Below, in pieces: positions 27,412 through 36,905 of a stretch of 64,000 nucleotides of DNA; the first letter of the stretch is position 1, and the number at the start of each line of letters is the position of its first letter. Source of the DNA: Coleofasciculus sp937127375 (GTDB taxonomy: Bacteria; Cyanobacteriota; Cyanobacteriia; Cyanobacteriales; Coleofasciculaceae); the NCBI GenBank assembly GCA_040218875.1, contig JAVJQP010000028.1; one strand, 5' to 3'. A model generated the notes under the pieces. It did no database searches. It saw only the letters and a program-made list of their open reading frames with translations, and was not told the DNA's origin. Both the position numbers and the translations under genes were made by a program.

Positions 27412-27794
27412 CGAATTCTTCCTCAAATTTCACTCATGCTGTCTGCTGACACCCTGTTTGTTTTTACTCATTCTTGTGAGCTATTTATGTTATAGCCTCC
27501 TTGAGTGAGCCTTGTCAAGGGGGAAGTACAAACTTTAAACCGCCTTAGGATTCAACGCCAACCGAAAGCTTAACGTCCTATAAAGACTACTGGATGGGAG
27601 TTTGAGTCAATTTAAACCGTACAAAATGCCCTGGAAAGTGGAGGAACGTGAGTTATGTGAGTTATGTGAGATATAGATCAACCCCTACAACAGTTAGGAC
27701 TGATAACCCACCTGCATAAGAGAGGAGCAGGGGGAGTAGGGGAAGCAGGAGGAGTAGAGGAAGATAAAATCTTGAAATATCATTGAGGCGAACC
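27412..27794. other. Intergenic region
   Basis: No gene is seen. GAGTTATGT repeats lie near 27650-27668 and GGGGAAGCAGGAGGAGTAG low-complexity sequence at about 27726-27762. The promoter of the TPM array and that of the methyltransferase gene should both lie here. Confidence 0.4.
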
Positions 27795-28670
27795 ATGGCA
27801 AACATCCACAGCTTTACCCCTCAGCCCACAGCCGATGGCTCATTCACCTTCTTTTCTGAAGCGTTTGGTGAATATTTCCACAGCACTCAAGGGGCAAAAA
27901 CGGAAGCGTTATTAAAATTTGTGGAACCTTGCCACTTGAAACAAAAAGCCCAACAGCAGGTTGTGCGTCTGCTGGATGTCTGCTACGGCTTAGGCTACAA
28001 TACGGCGGCGGCTTTAGAAACGATTTGGACAATTAACCCCAGATGTCGAGTTGAATTAGTCGCTCTGGAATTAGACCCGACTGTACCGCGAAGCGCGATC
28101 GCACATCATTTTCTCAGTGGCTGGAATCACCCGATTCCCGAACTCCTAGAGTGTCTGGTGACAACCTCAGAAGTTAAAACGGATCAGCTTCAGGCGCAAC
28201 TTTATTTCGGCGATGCCAGAAAAAGCATCCAGCACTTGTCTCAGTTGAACTTTCAAGCTGATGCTATTTTTCTCGATCCCTTTTCTTCCCGTCGCTGTCC
28301 CCAATTATGGACGGTGGAATTTTTCCAGCATTTAGCCAACTGCTGCGCCAAAACAGGTAGACTAGCAACCTATTCCTGTGCGGCTGCTGTCCGTAGCGGC
28401 TTAATAACGGCTGGATTTAAGATTGGTCCGACACCCCCTGTCGGGGGACGACAACCGGGAACCGTGGCAAGTTTTGACGCTTCCACTCTACCCCCTCTCT
28501 CAGAGCGATCGCGTCAACATTTGCAAACCCGTGCGGCTATTCCCTATCGTGATCCTCAACTTGCGGATCAGGCTGAGATTATTCTGCAACAGCGGCAAAT
28601 TGAGCAGCAAGCCTCTACTCTCGAACCCACCTCCCACTGGCAAAAACGTTGGTCAGCGAAAGAGGGATGA
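27795..28670 (+). CDS. MnmC/MnmD-like tRNA methyltransferase domain protein
   Basis: About 291 residues. SAM-dependent Rossmann methyltransferase: motif I VRLLDVCYGLGYNTAAAL, and a DAIFLDPFSSRRCPQLW motif typical of the methyltransferase half of MnmC (tRNA mnm5s2U34 biosynthesis). The FAD oxidase half of bacterial MnmC is absent, as in stand-alone MnmD. C-terminal GFKIGPTPPVGGRQPGT also fits. The start ATG 27795 gives MANIHSF. The exact substrate is inferred. Confidence 0.8.
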   Translation: MANIHSFTPQPTADGSFTFFSEAFGEYFHSTQGAKTEALLKFVEPCHLKQKAQQQVVRLLDVCYGLGYNTAAALETIWTINPRCRVELVALELDPTVPRSAIAHHFLSGWNHPIPELLECLVTTSEVKTDQLQAQLYFGDARKSIQHLSQLNFQADAIFLDPFSSRRCPQLWTVEFFQHLANCCAKTGRLATYSCAAAVRSGLITAGFKIGPTPPVGGRQPGTVASFDASTLPPLSERSRQHLQTRAAIPYRDPQLADQAEIILQQRQIEQQASTLEPTSHWQKRWSAKEG

Positions 28671-28945
28671 GGGAGCGAGGGGAAGCAGGGGGAGCGGGGG
28701 AAGCAGGGGAAGCAGGGGAAGATGAGGGAGATGGGGAAGAATTGTAGAGACTCCTCCGGTGGAACGTCTTTTGTAGGGGCGGGTTTTACCACTCACGTTT
28801 CGTTTTGACCCCTGATATAACTAAACCCGCCCCGACCTCACCGTTCAATTATCACAAATGACGTAGCTTGCTTCTCAAGGGTAGCGAGTATGACGAATGA
28901 CAAAGGACAAATGACCAATGACTAATGACTAATGACTAATGACTA
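28671..28945. repeat. Low-complexity run, family B, family A and heptamer repeats
   Basis: 28672-28738: GGGGAAGCAGGGGGAGC-type run. 28744-28767: degenerate family B palindrome (GTAGAGACTCC, GGAACGTC). 28772-28834: family A copy (GTAGGGGCGGGTTTTACC, ACTAAACCCGCCCC). 28900-28945: TGACTAA/TGACCAA heptamer units. Confidence 0.8.
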
Positions 28946-29778
28946 ATCCCCCACAGGAACGCAGCAACACCTAGTAAACACAAGATACCAGATATCCCTG
29001 CTAAGGGATTATCTCCTATTCCCGTTATCCATATCGGTCCTTTTCTGGTATAAGAAATCAGTTTGGCTTCCTGAAGACAGGTTAATCCCCAAATCCAACC
29101 CGCATGAAGTCCCCAGGCTAAGCCTAAACTCCCCCCATTCACCCACCGGGCTAAAACTAATACCATACCCATTAGCCACAATCCAGGGACCTGAGGGATC
29201 GTCTCTTGTTGTTCCCAAATCAAATGCAATAGAGCAAAAATCAGACTGGATATTACCGCCGCTATTGCTAGAGAATAGTCCTGTTGGAGTTCCGTCAGAA
29301 GGAACCCGCGAAACACCAATTCCTCGATTAATCCAATCCCTAGTCCTATTCCACATATTGGCAGTCCAATCCGGGTCAATTGCTGCCAATTTTCTCCATG
29401 CCAATCCACCCAGCCTACTAGCCATTGTCCCGTAAAGCTGATTCCTAAACTCAAAATTGCCACGCCCAATCCCCCGACTAAGGATATCAAAATCCGCGTC
29501 GTCCAGTCCCAGCCATAGTCGGGAAACGATGTATCTTCTATCTGTGTTGCCCCCCAGATAATTAGGGGGGCAATGAGGTAAAGAACAGCGACGAAGGGCA
29601 ACTTTTTCTGTGCTGCCAAAGGCTTAGGAGGATGCCATTTCAGTCGGGTTGCGATCGCGATGGCTAAAGGCAACCACAACAAAGACCAAGCCAGAAAAAA
29701 AACCGCGACTTTTACCAGCGCCGATGCGCTTATTAGCCAAATAATACACGGATTATCTGCCTGATCAAAAATAGCCAT
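28936..29778 (-). CDS. CPBP family intramembrane glutamic endopeptidase
   Basis: About 280 residues from ATG 29778, with roughly eight membrane helices. The Abi/CAAX-protease motif EELVFRGFLL and the later HLIWEQ (His) and WGLHAGW motifs carry the catalytic residues. In cyanobacteria such proteins have unknown substrates. A TTG at 29793 is in frame but less likely. The 3' end overlaps a TGACTAA heptamer repeat that supplies the stop region. Confidence 0.85.
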   Translation of the reverse strand: MAIFDQADNPCIIWLISASALVKVAVFFLAWSLLWLPLAIAIATRLKWHPPKPLAAQKKLPFVAVLYLIAPLIIWGATQIEDTSFPDYGWDWTTRILISLVGGLGVAILSLGISFTGQWLVGWVDWHGENWQQLTRIGLPICGIGLGIGLIEELVFRGFLLTELQQDYSLAIAAVISSLIFALLHLIWEQQETIPQVPGLWLMGMVLVLARWVNGGSLGLAWGLHAGWIWGLTCLQEAKLISYTRKGPIWITGIGDNPLAGISGILCLLGVAAFLWGISH

Positions 29779-29846
29779 AAGCGCGATCGGCAAACGGTGA
29801 GGAGCTATAGTTTTTACGCAGCTGCTTTCATGCTGCCAAGGATGGA

Positions 29847-29875
29847 TAATGTGAATTACCCATCCTTTTTAGCAT
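29847..29875. terminator. Possible terminator-like hairpin
   Basis: AGGATGG and CCATCCT flank about 14 bases, followed on the plus strand by TTTTT. It lies just past the 3' end of the cyAbrB gene, which is on the minus strand, where the T-run would precede the hairpin, so its direction is unclear. Confidence 0.35.
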
Positions 29876-29883
29876 GAGCTGCC

Positions 29884-30297
29884 TCAAACCCCTGCGGCTT
29901 CTAATTCCTCTTCAGACTCCTCAGATGTATCCAGATCCACCTGCTTGAGATGGATATGCTTGTAGCCCAGTTTAATTTCAAACTCATCACCGGGCTTTAA
30001 TCCCATTTCCTGAGTGTAGGTTGAGCCAATCACAATCTGACCATTTTTATGGACGCTGACTCGATAAGTCGGTTCCCGACCACGACCATCTTTTGCTCCC
30101 TCTGGATCTAGGGGAACACCTTTCGCCGCTAACACCGCATCATAAAAATCAGTTAAGTTGACGCGGGTCTGACCTGTTTTACTTTCGGAGTAATAGCCAC
30201 AGCGTTTTGCTGTTTCTCGCCGAGGCAAGTGAGAAAGCTCTTTTACTTTTTGAAGTAAGGCTTTCCCCGTTAATGCATTAGCTTGGGTCTCTGCCAT
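29884..30297 (-). CDS. cyAbrB family transcriptional regulator
   Basis: 137 residues. The N-terminal part (LTGKALLQKVKELSHLPRRE, AKRCGYYS) and the C-terminal AbrB-type DNA-binding domain (about 75-120: YRVSVHKNGQIVIGSTYTQ, LKPGDEFEIKL) are the cyanobacterial cyAbrB arrangement, with the DNA-binding domain at the C-terminus. Relatives control nitrogen and carbon metabolism, hydrogenase and other genes. The C-terminal tail is acidic (SEESEEELE). ATG 30297. Confidence 0.9.
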   Translation of the reverse strand: MAETQANALTGKALLQKVKELSHLPRRETAKRCGYYSESKTGQTRVNLTDFYDAVLAAKGVPLDPEGAKDGRGREPTYRVSVHKNGQIVIGSTYTQEMGLKPGDEFEIKLGYKHIHLKQVDLDTSEESEEELEAAGV

Positions 30298-30864
30298 AAT
30301 TTCACAGACTATCCTTTATTTTTCAGGATGGTAAACGTCGTATGCTGCCAAGTGTATTTGGCTATATAAAAAATATATCGTTAAATCTCTGGTTTTGGTC
30401 AAGATTTTTTTGATCATTTATTAAAATTTCTAGGAATTTGAGCCATAAGGATTTTCTGGAGACGCCAAAGCCGCTTCTTAGGTTAAAATTTTAACCAAGA
30501 TAGGACTCCGTGGCAAAAGATCGAACCTGAAGTATGTTCAGATCAGTGATCCATCTGGAGACTTGGCAGGTCATCTGGGAAAAATTTGACCAGACACAAG
30601 GGAGAGAGCATCTATCAGCAGAAAATCAACACTCCCAAGGATGAATGGTGAGTAACCGCCGATTGTCTTAGACTGTAGTCAGTTTGCTAAATATCGTGGC
30701 TAAATGCTCACGGACAAGTTGAGCGAGTGCCTTCTGGCAATATTTCTCATCTATATTTATGGGCGACCAGGAAATGAGGGGGTGATGGTCAATGGGTAGG
30801 TTGTGACTCCTGAGAAGGTGGTAATTTTCATATAGGTGTTGAGATACAAAGAGAGCATATCACT
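30298..30864. other. Long leader between cyAbrB and sdhB
   Basis: About 570 bp with no gene. AT-rich around 30360-30430, consistent with promoter DNA for the divergent cyAbrB and sdhB genes. No known riboswitch pattern was seen. Confidence 0.4.
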
Positions 30865-31881
30865 ATGCAAGTTGCCTTTAAAATCATTCGACAGACTCAA
30901 AATACCTCCCCCACTATCGAGACTTACAAGTTAGATGTGGAGGAAGGAAACACGATTCTGGAGTGCCTGAATCGGATTAAGTGGGAGCAGGATGGAACCT
31001 TAGCGTTTCGCAAGAATTGTCGCAACACAATCTGTGGTAGCTGTGCGATGCGGATCAATGGTCACTCCGCACTGGCTTGTAAAGAAAATGTGGGCAATGA
31101 ATTGGCGCAGATTCCTGAGCATCATCGTCCAGAGATTCCGGAAATCACAATTGCCCCCCTAGGTAATTTGCCCGTGATTAAGGATTTAGTCGTGGATATG
31201 CGGAGCTTTTGGGACAACTTAGAAGCGGTTGAACCCTACGTTAGCACAGCCGGACGAACCATTCCAGAACGGGAATTTTTACAAAGTCCCCAAGAGCGAT
31301 CGCGCCTGGATCAGAATGGTAATTGTATCATGTGTGGCGCTTGTTATTCAGAATGTAATGCTCGCGAGGTTGATCCCACATTTGTTGGTCCTCACGCCCT
31401 CGCCAAAGCCCAACGTCTAGTCGCCGATTCTCGCGATACCGCCATAGAAAGTCGCCTGGAAAACTACAATCAAGGCACTAAGGGGGTGTGGGGATGTACC
31501 CGCTGTTTAATGTGTAACGCCGTTTGCCCAATGGATGTCGCCCCCATGGATCAAATCGGTAAAATTAAACAAGAAATTCTGACTCGCAAAGACAAGCAAG
31601 CCAGCCGATCAATCCGCCATCGCAAAGTCTTAATTGATTTGGTCAAACAAGGAGGTTGGGTTGATGAGCGCAAATTTGGTATCCAAGTGGTGGCGAACTT
31701 CTTCCGAGATATTAAAGGAATGCTCAGTTTAAGTCCCCTCGGATTACGGATGCTAGCCCGTGGTAAATTCCCCCTAGGATTTGACGCCTCCGAAGACACC
31801 GCCCAAGTGCGATCGCTGATTGAATCCGTCCAAACTTTAAAATCTGAGACACCAGAGGAAGAAATTTTACCAAAATCATGA
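30865..31881 (+). CDS. sdhB: Succinate dehydrogenase/fumarate reductase iron-sulfur subunit
   Basis: 338 residues. Passes electrons from the flavoprotein subunit to the quinone pool at the membrane. [2Fe-2S] site: CRNTICGSC plus a later Cys in SALACKE. [4Fe-4S] and [3Fe-4S] sites: CIMCGACYSEC and CTRCLMCNAVCPMD. About 80 residues longer at the C-terminus than typical bacterial SdhB, as in other cyanobacteria. No sdhA is adjacent. The stop overlaps the start of an hli gene (ATGA). Confidence 0.93.
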   Translation: MQVAFKIIRQTQNTSPTIETYKLDVEEGNTILECLNRIKWEQDGTLAFRKNCRNTICGSCAMRINGHSALACKENVGNELAQIPEHHRPEIPEITIAPLGNLPVIKDLVVDMRSFWDNLEAVEPYVSTAGRTIPEREFLQSPQERSRLDQNGNCIMCGACYSECNAREVDPTFVGPHALAKAQRLVADSRDTAIESRLENYNQGTKGVWGCTRCLMCNAVCPMDVAPMDQIGKIKQEILTRKDKQASRSIRHRKVLIDLVKQGGWVDERKFGIQVVANFFRDIKGMLSLSPLGLRMLARGKFPLGFDASEDTAQVRSLIESVQTLKSETPEEEILPKS

Positions 31882-32066
31882 CATCTCAAACACCCACCCC
31901 AGAAGAATCGACAACAGAAACCCCCAACCAACCCGAACCCGCTTTTGGGTGGACACCTTACGCCGAACAAATCAACGGACGGTTTGCCATGATCGCATTT
32001 GTGGCTTTATTGCTGATTGAGTTGATTACAGGTAAAGGTTTGTTAACCTGGTTAGGTTTGATTTAA
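31878..32066 (+). CDS. High-light-inducible protein (HLIP)
   Basis: 62 residues. The single chlorophyll-binding helix carries the motif EQINGRFAMIAF (E...N/GR...M) preceded by FGWTPYA, and ends LLTWLGLI. HLIPs bind chlorophyll and carotenoid in thylakoids and protect photosystem assembly under high light. The ATG overlaps the sdhB stop by 4 bases, so the two are probably translated from one mRNA. The N-terminal 25 residues are Pro/Thr/Glu rich. Confidence 0.92.
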   Translation: MTSQTPTPEESTTETPNQPEPAFGWTPYAEQINGRFAMIAFVALLLIELITGKGLLTWLGLI

Positions 32067-32088
32067 AGGGAACAGGGAACAGAATAGT

Positions 32089-32116
32089 GTAGAGACGTAG
32101 CATGCTACGTCTCTAC
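32089..32116. repeat. Family B palindrome, perfect 28 bp
   Basis: GTAGAGACGTAGCA joined to its exact reverse complement. Located 20 bp after the hli stop, where it could act as a terminator-like hairpin. Followed by CCCGACACCCGATA repeats to 32176. Confidence 0.9.
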
Positions 32117-32181
32117 ACCCCCATCTCCCCACACCCGACACCCGATATCCGACACCCGATACCCGATACCCGACACCCTGA

Positions 32182-33312
32182 CTACCAACGAGAATCGTGC
32201 GTCACTGAATTCCCCCCAATCGCCACCGCCCGTAAATTGTATGATCCGGTTTGTCCGGCTTCATAAGCATTTGCCATTAACAAATAGATCCCATCGCTGG
32301 GTAAAATCACCGATAATCGGGCATTGGTGCCACCACCGCTATCATCATCTTGGGCTAAATCATTACCATTGGGATCAAGCAAAATTAAATAAGAATCGAT
32401 TTCCCCACTGGTCATATCAATTTGCACTCGCTGACCTGCCTTGCCTTCAAAGGCATAGATGTCAAAGAAGCTGTTATCGTCCGCTAAAACATGACTTCCT
32501 TGACCCAGCCGACCGGGAATCACTGTACCATTTAGGGCTAAGGGTTGGGGAGGGCGGTGAGTCGGGGAGGGGCTGGGCTGCTGCACCGTCTGGGGCGCAC
32601 GTCCATTGCGTACAGCCGCCAGAAATGGGCGAATTCTATCAATGCTAATCGCAAAGCCAATTCCTAGATTCCCCCCGCTAGGACTGCCCAAAATTGCTGT
32701 ATTCACCCCAATTAACTCACCTTGAGAGTTCAGTAGGGGTCCACCAGAGTTTCCTGGATTAATTGTGGCATCGGTTTGAATTAAGCCCCGTTGTTGGTCA
32801 ATACGGCTAACAATCCCGACTGTAAACGTGCCTTGAAACCTGCCAAACGGATTGCCAATGGCAAATGCCCGTTGTCCAACTTGCACGGGGCGAGGAGCCA
32901 GAGAAATCGTCGGTAAATTGCTAGGAGTGCGAATTTTGAGAACCGCTAAGTCTAGACCATTATCCCCAAACGCTACCACATCCGCGCTCAGGCGTCTGCC
33001 ATCGTAGAGCGTTACCGTAACCGTCGGGAAACCTGCGACAACATGAGCATTGGTGAGGACTAATCCATCGGCGCTAATAATACTGCCACTGCCTGTACCT
33101 TCTACTGTATCAATGGAAACTACTGCCGGACTAGCTTGTTGATAAACCTGAATATTAATTTGTTCATCAATATCTTGAGCCACTGCCACTGTTGAGCATA
33201 GCCAGAGATTCAGCCAGTCAATTGGTGCGATCGCGTGGAGAGTCGTAGCACCAATCGCAGTCACAGTAGCAAGGATTCCCGATATAGCAATACGCAGGCG
33301 TTTGGTACTCAT
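32182..33312 (-). CDS. Deg/HtrA-like serine protease with C-terminal PPC domain
   Basis: 376 residues. A long signal or anchor (1-45) leads to a trypsin-like S1C domain (about 55-235): catalytic His in VLTNAHVV, Asp in NGLDLAVLK and Ser in NPGNSGGPLL. The usual PDZ domain is absent. A Pro-rich linker (PSPSPTHRPPQP) leads to a pre-peptidase C-terminal (PPC) beta-domain with DSYLILLDPNGNDLAQDDD. Likely acts in the periplasm or outside the cell. The start is ATG 33312. Confidence 0.9.
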   Translation of the reverse strand: MSTKRLRIAISGILATVTAIGATTLHAIAPIDWLNLWLCSTVAVAQDIDEQINIQVYQQASPAVVSIDTVEGTGSGSIISADGLVLTNAHVVAGFPTVTVTLYDGRRLSADVVAFGDNGLDLAVLKIRTPSNLPTISLAPRPVQVGQRAFAIGNPFGRFQGTFTVGIVSRIDQQRGLIQTDATINPGNSGGPLLNSQGELIGVNTAILGSPSGGNLGIGFAISIDRIRPFLAAVRNGRAPQTVQQPSPSPTHRPPQPLALNGTVIPGRLGQGSHVLADDNSFFDIYAFEGKAGQRVQIDMTSGEIDSYLILLDPNGNDLAQDDDSGGGTNARLSVILPSDGIYLLMANAYEAGQTGSYNLRAVAIGGNSVTHDSRW

Positions 33313-33722
33313 GGTTGATGGTCATTGAACCTCAAGGTCTAGTTTTATGGTGGCTTATGATTAAATCATTGATCAGTAATTATGTGACAATTTTTTGGGG
33401 ATACACCGTAGGAAAAGCTGGGGGAGCTGGGTAAGCTGGGGGAGCATGTAGAGACGTAGCATGCTACGTCTGGGAGCCGGGGGAGCAGGGGAAGCCGGGG
33501 GAGCAGGGAGAGAAAGTTATATCTTTGAATGCAAGGTGTTATTATCACTTAGGTTTTTTCCCTTAAAACTTTCTGCCTTGGAGACTTTGGCTATATGTAA
33601 CAGAGAGCTGAACCAATAAAAGTGAGCTAGCTCCTATATGTGAGTCCGGCGAATGACGTAGCTTGCTTCTCGAAAAGCTAGTATGACAAATGACAAATGA
33701 CGAATGACGAATGACAACTTAT
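33313..33722. repeat. Intergenic low-complexity and palindrome cluster
   Basis: 33416-33515: GGGGGAGCTGGG/GGGGAAGC run interrupted by a family B palindrome at 33448-33473 (GTAGAGACGTAGCATGCTAC). 33680-33716: TGACAAA/TGACGAA heptamers directly behind the TPR gene. No gene is seen. Confidence 0.75.
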
Positions 33723-35507
33723 TCAGCGCAAGGTCTTAAGTTGGAGCTGCGCTTCATTATATTGATCAATTCTGCCGTTGTCGAGATGTAGCTTAGAGGC
33801 TTGCTCGAAGTCGTTAATCGCTTCCATTGTATTTCCTAGTTCAGCATGGGTTAATCCTCGACCCGAGTAAGCAAAGGCATTATTGGGATTAAGTTGAATG
33901 GCTTTGGTATAATCGTCTAGAGCGCCAGAGTTATCGCCAAACTTTCGGCGGACAAGGGCGCGATTGGTGTAGGCGACGCTGTTGTTGGGATTGAGTCGAA
34001 CGGCTTGGGTATAATCTTCGAGCGCTCCTTGGTTATCGCCTAACTTACGACGAATTTCCCCACGATTAATGTAAGCATTCTCATAACTGGGTTCAATGCG
34101 AATCGATTGGCTGCAATCTTTGAGTGCTTTTTGATAGTCTTTAAGATTTAAGTGGGCAATACAGCGATTGTTGTAAGCGATGTGGTTATTTGGATTCTGA
34201 GTAATCGCTTCCGTACAATCTGCGATCGCGTCTCGATAGTTTCCTAGGTTAAACTTTGCCTGACAGCGATTTGTGTAAGCCATACTATCGGTAGGGTCAA
34301 TCGCGATCGCTTGGGTATAATCGTCTACAGCACCCTGATAGTCTGCCAAATGAAATCGGGTTCTGCCTCGATTGTAATAAGCCTTAGCATTATTGGGATT
34401 TAACTCAATAGCTTGCGTATAATCTGCCATGGCTTCTTGTTGATTACCCATCGCCCCCAGCACTAATCCTCGTGCCGCGTAAGCTTGGGCATTTTTGGGA
34501 TTGAGCTGAATTGCTTGATCGAGATCTGCAATCGCAGCTTTATACTGGTTCAGTTGGTAGTTGCTAATTCCTCGATGGTAGTACACTTGAGCATCATTGG
34601 ACTTTCGTTGAATTAATTCGGTAAAATCTTCTACAGCGCCTTGCCAATCTTCCAAATCGTAACGGGCTAGTCCTCGCTGATAGTAAGCATTTGTATTACT
34701 TGGAGCAAGCTCGATAAGTTTAGTGTAGTCTTCTATAGCGGCTTGATGCGCTCCCAAATCATCGTAAGCTATTCCCCGATTCCCATAAGCTAATGGGTTG
34801 TTAGGATTAAGCTGAATTGATTCATCAAACGCCTCAATCGCGCCCTGCACATTACCACTTTTTAGTTGTTCCACTCCCTGTTCAAAAAACTCTTGGGCTT
34901 TTATCCGGTCTGGATTTTGTCTTAGCAGCCCCATTAATCCCAGCCCAATGGCTAAACTTATTCCTCCCACCAAAATGGGCAAACGCCATCGCTTCAGTCT
35001 GGATTGATTAGCTGATTTCGGCAATGCTTTTTCGGGAAATATTTCCCAATTGCCAGAATCAGCAATGGATGTTTGGGTCGAGGTGGATATCAGGGGGGAT
35101 TCTACTTCGGGTTCAGGGGGTTTAGCTGCCAAGGTTAGCATTTCTTGAAACCGGATTAACCCTTGATCGTCCTTGGGCTGTTGACCGGATTTTTTCAACG
35201 TATTTAAGGGATGATCGGGAACAAATTCTTCGACTAGATAAAATTTTTTATTTTCGACAAAATAGTTAACAATATCTGGATTTTGGTTGGTTTGTGCCAA
35301 CCGTTCCAGGGTTTCAGATTTATGAGTCAAGAGAAATTGCAGCCTACGAAGTGCCTGAGGATTTTTTGTGGGCAACTTGAGTTGTCGGATCACGCAAACC
35401 GGGCAATCGGGATGGCGAGTATCGGCGGCTAGGTAAATTAATCCTGAGACACCTGAGCCTAAAATCCTGACAACGCGATAACGATTATTGAAAACCTGAT
35501 CGATCAT
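33723..35507 (-). CDS. TPR-repeat membrane protein with N-terminal kinase N-lobe remnant
   Basis: 594 residues. Residues 1-105 match the N-lobe of cyanobacterial Ser/Thr kinases: NRYRVVRILGSGVSGLIYLA (glycine loop), CVIRQLK (beta-3 lysine), FYLVEEFVPDHPL (hinge). The HRD and DFG motifs and the whole C-lobe are missing. A linker and one helix (about 175-193, LPILVGGISLAIGLGLMGLL) follow, then about eleven TPR units of 34 residues (repeating LNPNN.AY..RG). Likely a membrane-anchored scaffold that cannot phosphorylate; ATP binding is an open question. Confidence 0.88.
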   Translation of the reverse strand: MIDQVFNNRYRVVRILGSGVSGLIYLAADTRHPDCPVCVIRQLKLPTKNPQALRRLQFLLTHKSETLERLAQTNQNPDIVNYFVENKKFYLVEEFVPDHPLNTLKKSGQQPKDDQGLIRFQEMLTLAAKPPEPEVESPLISTSTQTSIADSGNWEIFPEKALPKSANQSRLKRWRLPILVGGISLAIGLGLMGLLRQNPDRIKAQEFFEQGVEQLKSGNVQGAIEAFDESIQLNPNNPLAYGNRGIAYDDLGAHQAAIEDYTKLIELAPSNTNAYYQRGLARYDLEDWQGAVEDFTELIQRKSNDAQVYYHRGISNYQLNQYKAAIADLDQAIQLNPKNAQAYAARGLVLGAMGNQQEAMADYTQAIELNPNNAKAYYNRGRTRFHLADYQGAVDDYTQAIAIDPTDSMAYTNRCQAKFNLGNYRDAIADCTEAITQNPNNHIAYNNRCIAHLNLKDYQKALKDCSQSIRIEPSYENAYINRGEIRRKLGDNQGALEDYTQAVRLNPNNSVAYTNRALVRRKFGDNSGALDDYTKAIQLNPNNAFAYSGRGLTHAELGNTMEAINDFEQASKLHLDNGRIDQYNEAQLQLKTLR

Positions 35508-35815
35508 GGCAGCCTAGCACCTGGCTTATCGCCCTAAAGCATCCGTTTGGGGTCATTTTCAGTGTAGTCTGATCCCGAAAGGGAAAGGGGACAGGGTGTA
35601 GGGTGTGGGGTATGGGGTGTGGGAAAATTCACTCCTGTTAACAATCTCAAGGAGAGACTTGGGGAGCATCAAGAGCCTCATTTTTTTATCCCGAACCACC
35701 AGAACCGAACCGACAAGCATCCTATTTTTACCTTTATCTTCCCGACACTCTACCCCCTACACCCCACACCTTGCCTACTCTTCACGTTTCTTGTCAGCCC
35801 TTCAGTCTAACTGGA

Positions 35816-36562
35816 TTACACCCTCTGTCTGGTTAAATCTAGGATTAATTCCGCTAACTGGGGAGTTGCGCCAAGGGGTTCACCGAACTCAAGTTGGAGT
35901 TGAGGGTATTGTTGTTGTAGATCAAGGACAGATTGCGCGATCGCGTCTGTAATTCCACCAGCAAACAAAAAATAAGGCACAATGGCGATATGCTGATATC
36001 CAGCCTCCGCTAAAGTAGCGACTCGTTGACTGAGCGTTGGTTCGATTGACCAATAAGCGTCGATTGCGCCTAATTTCTGGGCTAAGGTGGCGACTGGCTG
36101 GTTACCACCAGGGCGACGTGTGCCATGAGAGATTAAAATTTTAATCGGAGCATTTAGGGGTGGCTGTTGATTCACCAGCAGTTGTCCTAAATGGGGATGT
36201 ACTCCGATATGAGGTTGCAGGTTGATGGTTAATTTTTCCCCTAACCGTTGTTGTGCGATCGCTACTTCTTCCGGGATATCCTCCATCACATGTACCCCCG
36301 GTAAGAGAAATAAGGGCAAAGCTTGGATCTGCGGGTAGCCAGTTCTTATCGCTTGAGTCGCAAACTGACAAATTTGTTCATGTAAGGATAGAGGTGCTAG
36401 TTCTAACGTGGCAGTTCCGACGCGAATCCTCAAGGCTTGACTTGCCTCACCTTGACTCGCTAACTGCTTCTGGAGTAACTGTGCCAATTCCTCTAGTCCT
36501 CGCTGAGGACGTGGATCTCGGCTTCCGTGAGCAATAAGTAGATAAGCAGAGGAGCTAGGCAA
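35816..36562 (-). CDS. Sirohydrochlorin chelatase, CbiX/SirB type
   Basis: 248 residues in two similar halves, the fused CbiX(L) form. Family role: inserts Co2+ or Fe2+ into sirohydrochlorin for cobalamin or siroheme. Metal-site histidines sit in YLLIAHGSRDPRPQRG (first half) and ILISHGTRRPGGNQ (second half); LPLFLLPGVHVMEDIP and VPYFLFAGGITDAI are the matching strand motifs. The start is TTG 36562, since no ATG precedes the conserved LLIAHG. Confidence 0.88.
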   Translation of the reverse strand: MPSSSAYLLIAHGSRDPRPQRGLEELAQLLQKQLASQGEASQALRIRVGTATLELAPLSLHEQICQFATQAIRTGYPQIQALPLFLLPGVHVMEDIPEEVAIAQQRLGEKLTINLQPHIGVHPHLGQLLVNQQPPLNAPIKILISHGTRRPGGNQPVATLAQKLGAIDAYWSIEPTLSQRVATLAEAGYQHIAIVPYFLFAGGITDAIAQSVLDLQQQYPQLQLEFGEPLGATPQLAELILDLTRQRV

Positions 36563-36730
36563 GAGTCTTAATCGTTAATGAAGATTACTTAGTAAACAAT
36601 TGTATCGTCTGAAGTCGGAATTATAAATTATAGCGCTACAAACCCCCATCAATGGAAGAATATCATCGGTTGGCGAGAGTTAAAATTTGTCCAGTTACCG
36701 TATTTCATTCAATTTGGAAAATGGTCGATC

Positions 36731-36901
36731 ATGGAGAGAATATATCACTTACCGCTCTGTCTGCAAGAAAATATGGCAAAAGAATATGGAAAAGACACTG
36801 TATTGGAGCAATTAACCATGATTGAGCATCACTACTGGCTGTGGTATTCCAACTATTTCGCTCAAATCGTTGCCGCCGTTGATGTTCAATCGGACAAGTA
36901 A
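36731..36901 (+). CDS. Possible small protein
   Basis: A 56-residue frame with MERIYHLPLCLQENMAKEYG and a C-terminal IEHHYWLWYSNYFAQIVAAV. The amino-acid mix is protein-like (aromatic-rich helix) but no family is recognised, the ribosome binding site is weak, and a competing frame overlaps. It ends 4 bp before the convergent PATAN gene stop. Confidence 0.3.
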   Translation: MERIYHLPLCLQENMAKEYGKDTVLEQLTMIEHHYWLWYSNYFAQIVAAVDVQSDK

Positions 36902-36905
36902 GCGA

